Source: Isoetes taiwanensis (lineage: Eukaryota; Streptophyta; Lycopodiopsida; Isoetales; Isoetaceae). Taken from it: a stretch of DNA of 64,000 bases. Made by a program: the position numbers and the translations under genes. Shown here one piece after another: positions 1 through 11,854 of the stretch; position 1 is the first letter of the stretch, and every line of letters starts with the position of its first letter. The stretch covers positions 2,538,001 through 2,602,000 of the forward strand of contig JAJEKV010000034.1 in NCBI GenBank assembly GCA_021234155.1. The letters are read 5' to 3'. The notes below the pieces were generated by a model that was not told the DNA's origin, did not search any database, and was given only the letters and a program-made list of their open reading frames with translations.

Positions 1-159
1 GATTTCTTCTACTGTGGGAATTTTTTTAAGATGAGGTTCAAATGGATTGAAAAGCTAGAATGGGTTACTATAAGACACTAGAATGCATGGCAGATGGCTA
101 AAACGTGCATGGAGAACTTTTTCTAGGCAAATTTGCAAAGTTTTTTGTTCGAGATCATA

Positions 160-620
160 TGAGTCGGGTTAGACTGCATCAATGATGTCTGTGTTCTCGA
201 TGCATGGGCCTCTGGCGCGGTGTGATCAGAGTGGAGTCACTACAGCTAATTCTTGACCTTTTTAGTAAAATGCTAAAGTGCATGACTTGGTCTATTTCAC
301 GTCAATCTGACAAATACAAGTGCAAACAAGGGCGATTCGGGTTAGATCGCGTGGAAGGGATCTGCGTTCACGACGCGGGGGGCTTTGGCGCGATGTGACC
401 CGAGTGGGTCAACTTTGGCTAATTTTGACATTTTTGACAAATTTTAGATGCTAGGATGTAAGATTTGACTAATCCTAAATGATCTAGCAACTTGTCTCAT
501 AACAATTCATCAATTTTTAGCTACAAAATAGGTCGACTGGGGTTACACCGCGTGAAACGGCTCTGCATTCGCGATGCAAGGGGCTTTTGCGCGGTGTGAC
601 CCGAGTGGGTCAACTTTGAC
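160..620. repeat. three diverged ~180-200-bp tandem units with hairpins
   Basis: Three related units start near 160, 330 and 530. Each contains an ACCGCG...CGCGGT-type stem around a smaller GCAT...ATGC stem, and ends in a second small hairpin (GACCC-gagt-GGGTC at about 395-415 and 597-616; degenerate in the first unit). Similar hairpin units with similar spacing occur in the leader of element C (59908-60172 and 61768-62028), so they are probably part of the retroelement rather than a satellite. Confidence 0.6.
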
Positions 621-847
621 TCGTTGACAACATTTTGAGGAATTTTAAAGTGCTAGGATGCACGGTTGTATTGATTCTAGGCTATTTAGCAACTTGTTTC
701 ATGTTAATCTGACACCTTTAAGCAAAAGAATAGGCAAACCTAAATTGACATATTTTAAGCAAAATCTTAACTTATCGCATCAACAATGGAGTTTTAGTAC
801 ATATAATATAAAAATATTTACAAAAAAGTTCCTAAATTTTATCTTTT

Positions 848-1300
848 CTAATCCTCCATGCCAAGTTCATGTTCTTGAGCATAATAGTCATCCCCTTGGC
901 ATGAATGGCGTAGACCTTGGCATCCTCGAAAAGTTGAGTTCACTATGCTTCGGCCGCTTCCTGGCGAGACCCCACCGTCATTGATGTGGCTCGGGAGTCG
1001 TGGTCCATCTTGAACTCCTGTATTAACCCTTGATGTAGGCACTCGAGAAGAGGCTTTCTGAATCATCAGATCGATGCACTGTTGGCAGTGCCAGATTTTT
1101 GGGGAAGCTCTACTTTGCTTGGAATTTGGCCCATGGCGGACCTTCTTCGGAGGATTGGTTCGAGGTGGTGGAGGCTTTCTTTTCGACCCTGCTCGGCTGC
1201 CTTTGACGGACTCCGATACTCTATTTACAGTATCAATAATTATGTCGGATCCATCGGCGGAGATAAATCTTGCATGCTGCCTTCTTCTTCTCTTACTCAA
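848..1300 (-). CDS. unrecognised basic protein in element A leader
   Basis: This 150-residue open frame lies about 1.4 kb downstream of the primer binding site of element A, in the retroelement's reading direction. The N-terminal half is rich in Lys, Arg and Pro; a short CQQC motif (WHCQQC) follows near residues 69-74; the C-terminal part has no recognisable domain. It could be part of an extra ORF upstream of gag, since the equivalent region of element C (60.4-61.7 kb) is also purine-rich on the minus strand and lies upstream of the gag domain. I do not recognise a family. The overlapping plus-strand frames look like shadows. Confidence 0.3.
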   Translation of the reverse strand: MSKRRRRQHARFISADGSDIIIDTVNRVSESVKGSRAGSKRKPPPPRTNPPKKVRHGPNSKQSRASPKIWHCQQCIDLMIQKASSRVPTSRVNTGVQDGPRLPSHINDGGVSPGSGRSIVNSTFRGCQGLRHSCQGDDYYAQEHELGMED

Positions 1301-1375
1301 TATCTTGCTTCAGCTTAAATGGCTTCTCGCTGATCTTGCCCTCCTTGGCCCTCTTCTTGGGTAGCTTGGACTGCG

Positions 1376-1910
1376 TTGGATATGGTGGCCGAGTGTAGGC
1401 TCCGTCTGTTCTTCAGCTTCCTCCTCCTCTTCTTCTTCAGCCTCTTGCTCCCCCCGTCTTGTTGGTGCGGTTCTTCCTTCGACTCATCCTCCTCCGGTTC
1501 GTCCGACTATGGTTCTCTGATAACCACGCTCCCCCTCCGCCTATTTTCATGCCTCTTTGTTCGTTTCTCCCTTGCCTACATCTCTTCCTCCGTTGCAACC
1601 ACTTTCTTCCTGCCATTTTCTTTCGCATTCTTTGGCTCCTCTTCTTTGCTCTTCTTCCTTTCTTTGGGGTTGCTCGTATTTGCCGAGTTGCTCCGCTTGC
1701 TTGCTCTTCACCTTCTCTTCTGGCTGTTTGGGGTTGTTCCTATTCTTTGAGGTTGCTCCCTACTTGCCGAGGGTTGCTCCTACTTCTTGCTCTTCACCTG
1801 CTCTTCTTGCTGCTGGGGTTGTTCCTATTGCTGAGGTTGCTCCTGCTACCTTGCGATCATTCACCTGAAATGCAAGCCGCTGCTCCTCCAAGAGTGAAAC
1901 GATTCGTCTG
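1376..1910 (-). other. purine-rich low-complexity stretch (minus strand)
   Basis: The plus strand is CT-rich with repeated TTGCTCCT-like words; read on the minus strand all frames give Glu/Lys/Arg/Gln-rich, highly charged peptides broken by stops. This is probably a decayed charged coding segment of the element A leader. Long plus-strand frames here (Leu/Phe/Ser-rich) are the complement of the purine tract and are not supported as genes. Confidence 0.4.
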
Positions 1911-2695
1911 AAGAGCTTGAGTGGCTAAGTTCGTCGTCTGGCCTAGGCCGCAGGGCCTCAAGAATTTGTTTGTCGTCGCCCGCCGCGAGTTCTTCAAACA
2001 TTCAGGTGCAAGCTGGAGCTTCCAACCTTACTAGCTACTTGTTTGGTCCTCCCAACAACTTGGCTTCTATGATGGCGGCCTTTTCGAGAGCTCTTGCCTC
2101 TATCAATGGTCGACTATGTCTGTCCGCGGCTCCTTTGGGTCGATCTCACAGACTGTTCGTTCGGTGGACACTCTATGAAAGCTTCGGAGGTTAGCTTATA
2201 ATTCGCTTTACAAGAACAAAGGAAAGGTTCAGGCTACAATTTGGGAACTTCTAAAGAGTAGGGATGCTTCCAAAGATTTAAAGGCTACTTTTCTTAAGAG
2301 TCAATGTATTATAACTATGAGTTATTAATTAAGGTACTTTCTTTAATCACCTTAACTATTTATCGAACTTTCCCTATTTCTTTTGGGCCAAATATTGGTC
2401 ATTTCACACCATTTTCTTTCAAGCTTCCTCTTGAGCGATTTCTCGTTCAATTTTCGCTTGAAAAATGTGGTTCATGAACAACTTGAGCTCAATTTACTAG
2501 AAGGTTTATTTTGACTATATTATTTCTACCACTTAGACTATACTTAATCTAATTATGACCCTGCTAATGGGAAAAAAATTTCTCCCACTTTCCACGGTTC
2601 AATGCTGGAATTCTCATTCCATTCCTTAACTAGGCCAGTTAATCTACCTATTCAGGGTCATGGCCAGTGCTGGATCTTGGTCAGCCAAGATCATT
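1911..2695. other. element A leader, nothing firmly recognised
   Basis: No family is recognised. A plus-strand stretch at about 2165-2330 reads as a plausible charged peptide (KLRRLAYNSLYKNKGK...), in a different frame from the open frame at 1970-2194, so a decayed coding segment on the plus strand cannot be excluded. From 2330 to 2695 I see only T-rich sequence. Confidence 0.25.
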
Positions 2696-2707
2696 GCTTT
2701 GATACCA
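2696..2707 (-). other. primer binding site, element A
   Basis: The minus strand reads TGGTATCAAAGC, matching the plant tRNA-iMet-type PBS (TGGTATCAGAGC) at 11 of 12 positions. It lies one base inside the LTR boundary (LTR begins TGTGATGC at 2709). This fixes the element's direction. Confidence 0.75.
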
Positions 2708-2708
2708 T

Positions 2709-4160
2709 TGTGATGCTCCCCACTAAATATACGATGCCCCGTCGTACATCTTGCGGGAAATCCACCATCCAGTACACCTGCCGCATGGGCCCTCCGTCTA
2801 TCCCGCACTTGGAATGGCCATGGTGCAGGAAGGGGACACGAAGGTGTCTTACGCGCCCTTCCCCTACGTGCTCCTACCCAGGCTTAGACTCATAAGGGTC
2901 GTAGACTGATGGCTGGGCCTCAAGATAGAGCAGACCGAGATATAAAAATGGGGGGCCTGACTATAAACAATGGCTAAGGTTGACCACTCCATCCGCCCCT
3001 CCTGTGCATACTTTGCAGATGGGCTAAATCGGGCTTTGGCATGACTATAGCCTTCCAGATACGTAATCTCATGGTATCATCCATCGAGACTACTCCGGGT
3101 TGCATCTCCCCAGTCCGATGAGGCAGGAAGGGTTGCATCTCCCCTGCTCAAGGTCTAGTGGTGACACACGATTCGTACCCGACTGAACCCCCAAAAATAA
3201 GAGCCAGGCCGACACCTGCAACTCTTAAGAGGCAGGGCGACACCATTGCCCCAGGAGGTGTCGGACCCATACCCAGCCCACTCGAAGTGACCGACTATAA
3301 GCCTCGCCCGCTATGGATCCCCAGTAGCCGCGCTCAGCAGGGACCTCACTCCAGTTTGCCACTAGTCCCGTTGTATGGTGCTAAGTCACATCATATCCCC
3401 TGTAGCCGGGTGGGTTCCTATGCACAGGTTGCATCTAATAGGAACTAAGGGGTCTAAACTAGGTGCATCATCTAAATAATGGCTACTAGGTCTCTACCCC
3501 CCTTCCCAATACAAGAGGAGCAAACATGATCAACCAACATCACATATCCACATAACATGATAAATAATGAGAATAACATCTAAGCCTAATCACATGCATC
3601 TAACTTACAGTTAGGGTTCATTGATTAGGGTTCAAGATCTAGATTGAGGGTTCTGGAATGGCTCTACTAGAGATAAGAAATGCTAACTCATCTGAAATCC
3701 TAACTTCCAAATGATCTACAAAGGAGTCTAACCCAAATACCTGCTCCTGAGGAACTCCCTCCTGCTCCCGGCATCTCCATGGCCTTCGAGGGGTTCGAAG
3801 TAGCTCCCATCCCTATTTATGTGCGCACGCTCCGGGGGGCTGCTGTGCTATGCTATGCCATACCAGACAGTTCTCGAAACGGAGTTTCGAAAGCGAACAA
3901 GGTTCTTAGACTGTTGGAGCCAGAAAAATGGCCTAGGGTTAGGGTTTGGCCATTTATAGGTTAGGGTTCCATGTCACTGCCACATGGCTCCAATGGGGTG
4001 CTTCCATGTGGAGGGTGCCCAATAGGGTGAGGCCATGTGGAAATGGCCCTGTGCCTAAGGTTGGCTAAGTTATATGATTAACTTAGCCATGCTCCCTTTT
4101 CCACCTACTATGGTGTACAAGGCTACCAAAGTAGACTTGTACACGTATTTATACACACAC
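2709..4160 (-). mobile_element. 5' LTR of gypsy element A, right end lost
   Basis: The sequence aligns by eye through most of its length with the split LTR of element B (4565-5563 plus 16808-17445), and more distantly with the LTRs of element C; all share a block CACTCCATC-CGCCCCTC and a GATGGG(C/T)T block. The right end stops at a CGTATTTATA word that in LTR B is followed by about 30 more bases ending CACA; here it is replaced by a LINE fragment. Plus-strand frames at 3158-3448 and elsewhere inside it are not genes. Confidence 0.7.
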
Positions 4161-4564
4161 GCCAGGACATGCTTTGTCAATGCTGCCAGATGGGAGCTAT
4201 TGAGGATGAATGTCACAATTTTCCAGAGTTTCCCAGCATGCATATCATCAGATCCGAGCACGCTACACTCTCTGGGTCAGACCCGACGAGCCGCTATACA
4301 TGATGCTGAGCATGGCTTTGGTGCGATCACTAGGAGTATATATTTAGGAGATAATGGATCTGAAGGCTCAGATATGCCCTCGAACCATTTGATGAGCAGA
4401 AAATACTTGATCGTATGTATATTTGTACAGTTGTCAGCAGTCTCATTCCTGCTATGGGTTTTCTCTCGAAAACCCTTCGGGGCGAAGGTCTTTTAATCCG
4501 GAAAATAATACGCTTGTTGCGCTCTTGTATTGGGTCCCATAGATCTATTGGTCTCCGTAGACGA
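4161..4564 (+). mobile_element. LINE 3'-end fragment
   Basis: This segment matches the 3' part of the LINE at 11855-14811: GAGGATGAAT near 4203 matches 14440, CTCGAAAACCC near 4465 matches 14703, and both end in TGGGTCCCATAG followed by a GGCC-like hairpin and GTRGACGA. It is 5'-truncated and carries no open reading frame of substance. Its 3' end abuts LTR B exactly, so the gypsy element B seems to have inserted at the LINE tail. Confidence 0.65.
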
Positions 4565-5563
4565 TGTGACATTCCCCATAAAGTATATGACGCCCCACCG
4601 TATACTCTACGAGAAATCCCCCATCTACATGGGCCCTCCATCTGCCCTGTTCTTGGGATGGCCAGGGCGCGGGAAGGGAGACACAAAGGTGTCTTGGCAC
4701 CGGCCCCCTATGGGCTCCTATAATAACGGAGGCATACTATAACGTCAACACTGGCAACAACATAACATAATCGACTACCATGAAGGGTAGCACATCCATC
4801 CATCCATAAATACATCATAGATAACAATATATCATAAAATATATAAGCTTCTACCCAGGCTCAGACTCATAAGGGATGGCAGACCGACGACTGTGTCTCA
4901 AGATAAAGCAGACCGAGATATAACAATGGCGGGGCTGGCTATAGTCAATGGCTAGGATTGACCACTCCATCAGCCCCTCCTGTGCATACTTTGCAGATGG
5001 GCTAAATCTGGCTTTGGTGCGATTATAACCTGTCGAAGATGTAGTCTCGTGGTATCACCCAATGGGACTACTTCGTGTTGCATCTCCCCAGTCCGATGAG
5101 GTTGAAAAGGTTGCACCTCCTCTTCCCGAGAATAGTGGTTCCATGGGTAGCTAGAGGGTTGTGGTGACACACGTTCATACCCGACTGAACTCCTCAAAAC
5201 AAGAGCCAGGCCGACACCTGCAATTCTTGAGGGTCAGAGCGACACCAATGACCCAAAAAATGTCGGACCCATACCCGGCCCACACGAAGTGACTGACTAT
5301 AGGCCTAGCCCGCTATGGGTCCCCAGTAGCCGCGCTCAGCAGGGACCTCCCTCCACTTTACCACTAATCCCGTTATATGGTGCTTAGTCAAACCATAGCC
5401 TCCATAGCCTAGTGGGCTCTATGCACAGGTCGCAACTAATAGGAACTAAGGGGTCTAAACCAGAAGCATCATCTAAAGAATGGCTACTAGGTCTCTACAC
5501 CCCTTCCCAATACAAGAGGAACAAACATGATCAACCACCATCATATACATAGCATGATAATAA
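4565..5563 (-). mobile_element. LTR of gypsy element B, left part
   Basis: It begins TGTGACATTCCCC, the canonical TG end, and runs parallel to LTR A (2709 onward). Homology to LTR A stops near 5563 at ATGATAATAATG and resumes at 16808 (GAATAACATCTAA), so this LTR was cut by the insertion at 5564-16807. Joined length is about 1.64 kb. Confidence 0.7.
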
Positions 5564-5592
5564 TGCCACGGTTCTATTGCGATAGCAATAGA

Positions 5593-5735
5593 CAATAGAA
5601 CCGACATTTCTTGGATGGGGACGTCTCTCCTCACATCGCCTATTTATTTTGACTTTTCTTTCATTTTCATTCATTGGCGTTCTCTTGAGCTAGTTTTTCT
5701 CCTCCTTCTTTATCCTACCAGTTCCCTCACCATTC
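5593..5735 (+). repeat. direct repeat, copy 1 (pairs with 16049-16190)
   Basis: About 140 bp from GACATTTCTTGGATGGGG to TCCTACCAG-TT match 16049-16190 with few differences. The pair marks the start of the long nested block and of its short tandem derivative. Confidence 0.7.
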
Positions 5736-7617
5736 TGCTAATTTGTTCTATCGTATCTTATCCTACTCCTTCATTCCTTACCCTTCTTCTAGTTTCTTCC
5801 GGTGATGCCCTACCAGATCTTAACCTTGTTCTTCATCCCTTACCCTTTGGGGTTTTGTTTCTGGGTGTTTCCTTCCGGCTCCTTGTGTCTTAGCGCTATC
5901 GGAACTCTGGCCAGACCGATTGAGTCGAATCACTGGAAAGGCAAATTATTTGGTATGTCTTCTAGTTTGAGCATGACCGTTCCTAGTGCTGATGATGCTC
6001 GCCCAGTTACCCGAGGCTTGTTGGCAAGAGTCTCGGCATGGCTTTCACAACTGGAGCGATTTTTCCAGATAAGTACTATGAACTGAGTTTTTCTTCTGTA
6101 TTTTTTTCTTTCCTTGCCTTTTTTCATGTTTGGGGCCTAAGTTTTCTGTGAAACAGATTGCCTTAACGCTGATTGTCTTTAACTGTGCCTTTTTTCCACG
6201 ATTGGGGTTCTGGGTTATATTCTCACGAGGCCAAAACCCTGATTGCTTGGTTGTTTTGCAGTTCAAATGCATTCTTGGCGATTTAGGTAGCTCAAATAGC
6301 TGGATCAGTGCCGGATTGAGTTCTTATTTGGTCGGATTGCAGTTAACTTAGATTGGTCTGCCTTCTATCGTTGCTGTATTTCGATTCCAGACCTCTTCTT
6401 CACTAGATACAATCTGCTCGAAATGGAAGGGTTTGTTGGATTGGATTTGTCCTTTCGGCAAGTCTGATCGCTTTTTTCTAAAGCGGTGCCGTTAGGACGA
6501 GTCTGCCTGCATTTTTCAGGGATAAGATACAACTTCAAAGACAGTTGGGCCTTTTTTGAGTCGGATCTTTGCACCATTCGAGTGACATTCGATCGATCCG
6601 CCATGATTTGGTTCTGCATCGATCGACCTGCGATGCTTCTAGATCGGCGCCGAAATGAGGAAGCGGTGCTTTCTGCTTCCAGCAAATCCCTGTTAGGAGG
6701 CAAGTTGACCGCCACATGTATGCAATCGTCAGAGTTTCGACCTGTAAGTTCTTTTTCTTGATTTGAGTACGGGATACCAGGTTGTGGTATTCCTTCCCTT
6801 GCTTTTACGACCTGGTTCTTGGTAGTATTGTCTAGTTGTTTTTAATTTTTGCAGTAGCCTCGTACCCTCCACTTTTTCCTTATGAATGTCATGTTCGTGT
6901 CCAGTCATGTGCAGATCGATTGTTTTGGGCTAGGTAGTTTGATCCAGTTCTTTTTTCTCTTGTTTGCTTGCATTCTCGGTGCCACGGTTTCAATTGCTCC
7001 AGTCATAGTCGGGACGTCTATGCAATGTGGTCCTTTTTTCGAAAGTCTTGCAAGGTGTTGTTTGGTCCAATATACAGTACACAGAGATTCCGCCGAGCTT
7101 GCCCATCCATTAAAGCAAGTGGTCGCTTCGTCATGTTCCTTGAAACGAGTATCTTTCTCTTATGGTTATTGGCGTTTTTTGTATATGACTTAATTAATTA
7201 TGCTTGTTCTACTTGTGCTCTTGAGGTCAGTACTCCCCCTTGTTGCCCTTTACTCCCATCTAGTGCATTTATCCCTGTAGAGTCATTTTTTCCTCTCCGT
7301 CATTTTCACTCTCATACATTGAATTTTCATGGGCCGAGCCCAGTTCTGACTGCTTCTAGACTGAGCTTTTAATTTTCACCATTTTTTCTTCCCTTCTTAC
7401 TTCAAGCGATTTTTTGATTTGTCTAGTTCATTTCCATTGTGTCTCCGCGGGGATACTTATTTGGGAATCCCCCTTGCTAATTGGGGCCATTCCCAATATT
7501 CTCCCTTTCTTTTCTATACGTCTGGCTTTGGGAATAGGTTTTCCCTTTGGAATGTACAGATGGAGGTTTTGATATTTCCATTGGACATGTCGGGATGGAG
7601 GTCGTTTCAGGTAAATA
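5736..7617. other. T-rich non-coding stretch of the nested block
   Basis: No protein domain is recognised on either strand. The sequence is T- and CT-rich on the plus strand, and short ORFs have hydrophobic low-complexity translations typical of such composition. Several GTAAGT/TTGCAG words could be splice-like but frame no coding exon. Confidence 0.4.
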
Positions 7618-7641
7618 TAAGGAAGGAAGGAAGGAAGGAAG
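7618..7641. repeat. (GGAA)n microsatellite, LINE tail
   Basis: Six GGAA-type units lie directly at the 3' end of the minus-strand LINE fragment. Read on the LINE strand this is a (TTCC)n tail following AAAATAAAC, as expected for a LINE with a simple-repeat tail in place of poly(A). Confidence 0.75.
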
Positions 7642-8829
7642 TTTATTTTAACGTCCACGGAGGCCAAAGGCCTATGAGACGGTACATGCAGAGAACAGGC
7701 AAAAAAGCCAAAAACCCCAACACCAAAAACAAACAATGTAACTGTACAGTAGAACCTACTACCGGGATGAAAAAACCCCCACTTGGGAGGAAAAACCCTA
7801 GCAGTAGGCTCTCAAATACCATGCCCCAGAAGAGCAAGTCTGACGGTAGAAATCTGCGGGATGTAGCTCCGGTAGCGCTACCATAGGTGACGCAAGTAAG
7901 CTGATGTAGCGGTGTGTCGAAAGCATCTAAGATCGGTGTGCCACCGCCGGACATGGGCATATAGGCCGGGCATCATTTGGAGGGCATGGTGCTCATCCTC
8001 TATCACGTGCATCTCACAACACCGACATATCCTTTCCTCCCTCGGGATCCCGGTACGCCATTCAACCCCAAATAAACTGTTTCAATTCGCTGAGGTAATG
8101 GGAACCCGTCCTTATGGCAGCAATAGCTCTCCCGGATTTCTTCACCGAGATGTGTGCTTTCAAGTACCAATGGGGTCCATGCTCAAGGCCGGGATTAAAC
8201 TGAGCGTGATAGTGCTCGCCTTGGGCTTTTGCAAGAGTAGAGGCATCCCACGTGGTGGCGATAGCCCGCATCCAATTGCCCATTCTCAAGGCGACCGGGG
8301 TGCCACCATCCATTTGGTAATCCATAGACCACCTCCTAAACCATCCCTTTACATTGCTCGTGCCATACCCTCTTGTCCACCGGGGGGCCCTCCGTTAACA
8401 ACACAAACTGTGGGGGCAAGCGATGCTCATCCATCCCATCCACCTTATGGAAGCAAGTAAGATGCCCTGCAAGATAGCGTATCGTTGTAAAGGCGAACCC
8501 CCGCCTCATACAACAAAATCCGACACGGTGCGGTGTCCTTCACTCCCAAGCTATATGTCAAGAAAGCTTCGCGCACCCTTTCCAACCTATCCCATGTATT
8601 TTTGCTAAGCTGGCGGGCCCCAAACCTCCACCCCATATAGCAAAGACCTACCGACCAAAGCTCTAAACAGGGTGTGCTCTCCTCGCCCAATCCACAGAGA
8701 TCTATCCTAAGCAACACGCGCTTTTTTAATCGCATATAAAGCCTTCCAAACCAGACCGGCTCTCCTCTCCACACACTCATCCCACAGCATGAGACAATTT
8801 TATATTTATGGCTATTTGGTTGTTTCAAA
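7642..8829 (-). pseudogene. LINE ORF2 C-terminal fragment
   Basis: On the minus strand a decayed non-LTR retrotransposon protein is visible in shifting frames: LLYGVEVWG near 8620-8650, then ARQLSKNTWDRLERV and a YEAG motif near 8500, then a C-terminal stretch SVKKSGRAIAAIRTG near 8130 and a Cys/His cluster CRCCEMHVIEDEHH near 8000, like the zinc-binding domain found after plant LINE reverse transcriptases. The order matches the plus-strand LINE at 11855. The 3' end carries GGCCTTTGGCCTCCGTGG and a microsatellite tail, the same family-specific terminus as the other two LINE copies. It is 5'-truncated before the RT core, with stops and frameshifts. Confidence 0.75.
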
Positions 8830-11800
8830 TATTCTTTAGTACCTTAAAGGTCATTTCACTTTCATGAAACCTTTGTAACAGGATCTCTTCTCTTTTTTCC
8901 ATATCGCTTTGAGTGTTTTACGGTTCTTTATGTTTTCTCTGTCTGGCAAAGATAGTTTCCACATTTGCCTTTCATAGAAACATAGTGATGTCACTTTTGC
9001 ATTTTCTGCTGCTAATCGGGTTCTTTCTAGCGGTTTATTTTCTCTGTTTGGTTGGTTGGACTCCACTTTGTCTTCTTCTTGGAGGTTATTGCCATGTTTT
9101 GGTGCTAGTATTTGGCATTCCATTCTAGCTTTGCTGGTCATCTCCCATATTTACATGCAGTTTGTTTGTAGATCCGATTTGCTATGCATTTGGTGCTGAC
9201 ATTTGGCGTAGTATTTTAACACCTTTAATATGTCAACTATAGGTCTTGCCCCATAGACGACTGTTTGTCATTTTCCAATTTTTCGTATTTCATAGTGTGA
9301 TTCCATTTGTTGATTTCGTTGGAAGTATTGAAGAGCCTAGTGCTTTTGCAATTTTCCTATACGTTATGAACTTTTATTTATATTGTTATTCGTCTTGGCC
9401 ACTCATGGTACATCTTGATGATTAGTTCTTCCACGTATTCATGGTGGGTTGGTCGGCCACATTTGGTCACCCATACTTGGTAAATGTTGTTCCATTGTTA
9501 GACATTCTTCATGATTTCATTTAATGCGTGCATTTGGCTATGTTGGTTTTGCTCTTGGACATTACATCCTTGTTTCTCTAGTTCATATTTTCGATTGGTT
9601 GTGAGTACTTTCCATTGTCCAAGTTCCATTGTTCCTTCCATTATTCTGGTTCAAGATTGTTTTTTGATTGTCCTATTCTTTTATTGTTTGATGTGTTATG
9701 TAGCGTTGTTTCCTAGTTCCCGTAATGGGCTGGATGTTTGACTATGTGTTTGTTGGCCATGTTTCCTGCTCCATTTTTTATGCTCACGTTCTTCCTCCAT
9801 CAATCCCTCCTTTGCTCCACTTTATGTTTGTTAGGCCACTTTGTCTAATCATTATCGTGATGAGAAGCTAGCAAGCAAATCCTATCTCCGTCAAGATAAT
9901 GATTCTCGTCATTCTCATTATCTGGTGGTCTTTTGCCACTTTGTCATTTAGCCTTTCAGGATTTGCATCCACCAATCGCATCGGTCCCATTTTTGTTCGG
10001 TCTTTGTTGTGGATGTTGATAATTTCTTCATTTTACATGTTGGCCTATTATTGCCTTCGACGTTCTTGTTGTGTTTGATGATCTCGTATTAGGCACATGG
10101 TTCACTTTATTGTTGCATATTGGCCTATTATTATTGCGGACGTTCTTGTTGTGTTCCGCTCTCGGAGCGTTGTTTGATGATCTCGTATTAGGCACATGGT
10201 TCACTTTATTGTTGCATATATTTCCGCGTTCTCCAAAGATGAAATGATGCATTTTGGATTTTGGTAATCTTGGCATTCGTTTGCATCTTGGGTTTTGCAA
10301 ACTTTAATCTTTGTTTTAGTTTTTTTGTTGCTCGCTACTTGGACTTTTTCGATTGTTTCGTAGGGAATTGAATTTAGTTTGTGCACCTTTTGGGCTATTA
10401 TGCATCGTAGAGGATATCTTTGCTTTCCTTGGCTTATCTCAGATTCAGTGGTATTTCCTTTAGTTATTTTTCCTACTATCTTGGCTCTTCTCTTTCTTAG
10501 TGTTCTATTATTGCATTTGCACCTCCAAGATCTTTAGTTCCAGTTGGCTCCTTTAGGTCTTTGCCACATTAGTCCTTTCCCTCTGTTCCTCTCTATCTTC
10601 TTGGTTTTTTGTACTTCATATGCCCCATTCCCTTCCTTCTATTATTGTTTTATTTTCATTGCTTCTTGTGGTCCATTTTATATTCTATTAGCCCTTCGCT
10701 TCCCATTGTTTCTTTCTACTAACATGTTTATTGCAGTTGCTCCTTCAATCTTGTTTATGAGATATTCCATTTGCTTTATGGGCCATATTTGGACTCAATT
10801 TTGTTCTTCTGGTTTGTTTATTTGCACCCTTGGCCTTTTTACGCCTAATTTGCTGGAGTCTTATCTTCTCCCTTTCTTGCTTCATACGACTCGCTTTTAG
10901 TGTCTAGTTAGTTTCGTCAGCATTTTAGCATCTAGCTGTTTTTGTAAGTAGTTGTCTTGCTTTCTCCCAATTTTCTTCTGTTCCTACTCGCTCTAGTTAC
11001 TTGGTTATTTCATGAATTTTTTCATATCTATCTAGGTTTTAGTTAGTTTTTTATTTCATGAGTTACATCCCTTCTTGAGCTTTTCTTATCCAGGACTGTC
11101 TCATCCACGACTCTCTTTTTTTTAAGGCATCTTTTAGTCGTGCTTAATATCCTTTAGAGGTTCTTTGTGACCAGCTTTTAAATTAATTCTTTGTTGGGGG
11201 GATGCATTGGTTGCCATTGTACGCAGTTAGATGATTGTTTTTGTCTAACGATACGATTGTCTTGCCTCTATTTTTGCTCATCCTTCAGTTGTTTGGATGT
11301 GCTTTATATTTAGTTTGCTCTGTTGGCCTTGATGCTCTCATTTAATATGCATTATTTGGCATTTTTTTAAAGTTATAGCTACGATTCATCTAGCACATAT
11401 TATTGCTGTCCTTACAAGTTAGGTGTAGCTCTTTGTTCATGTGTGCTTGATTTTAGCTATAGTAGCAGTTGTTATTGTCACTTTTGGTGTTGCAGTCATT
11501 GGTTATCATTATTTTTTGCAGTCTATAGTTACTATTTTTGTCGGTTTTCTCTGTTGTCGTCTCATCATCTCTTGCAACCTCATTTCTTACTGCATTATTT
11601 TTCACCTTATGGGTTCCTTTTTGTTTCAGGTGTTCTATCAGTTGGCCATTTAGTTTCAATTGACCCATTTGCTCAATCTAACCTTTGCCTCGTTACTTTT
11701 TATGTTTTATTCTCCATCTCAATTCTCCCTGGAGCCCCATTGACTTCTATATTTTCATCCTCCATTCCACTAATCCCTTTGGCTTCTATCCTTTATATTT

Positions 11801-11854
11801 TAGAGCCCCTCTTCATTGCATCCATTCTATCTTAGTGTTTACATCTTTTTGGCC
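8830..11854. other. T-rich non-coding stretch of the nested block
   Basis: About 3 kb with no recognisable coding potential. Translations are Phe/Leu/Ser/Cys-rich low complexity. One local duplication (10041-10220) is listed separately. The composition is uniform and continues on both sides of the LINE insertions, showing one host sequence. Confidence 0.4.
10041..10220. repeat. local tandem duplication
   Basis: Two copies start TGGCCTATTATT at 10041 and 10121 and end at TTGTTGCATAT. The second is longer by about 20 bp around a small hairpin (CGCTCTCGGAGCG). Confidence 0.8.

Larger units (their letters stand above)
1..2695 (-). mobile_element. Ty3/gypsy element A, leader and pre-gag part
   Basis: This is the beginning of the internal region of a minus-strand LTR retrotransposon. 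The primer binding site and LTR A lie directly to its right, so the element reads leftward and its gag/pol would be beyond the left edge. It has the same order as element C near 60-62 kb: PBS, leader, a purine-rich charged coding stretch, then hairpin repeats spaced about 190 bp. No reverse transcriptase or integrase motif is visible in this part. Assignment to gypsy is inferred from the LTR type shared with elements B and C. Confidence 0.6.

Noticed and set aside
1376-1911. Plus-strand ORFs rich in Leu, Phe and Ser as membrane proteins
   Set aside because: They are translations of a CT-rich tract complementary to a purine-rich charged region on the element's strand.
10544-10900. 118-residue hydrophobic ORF as a membrane protein
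   Set aside because: T-rich composition produces such frames across the whole nested block; no motif or conserved start.
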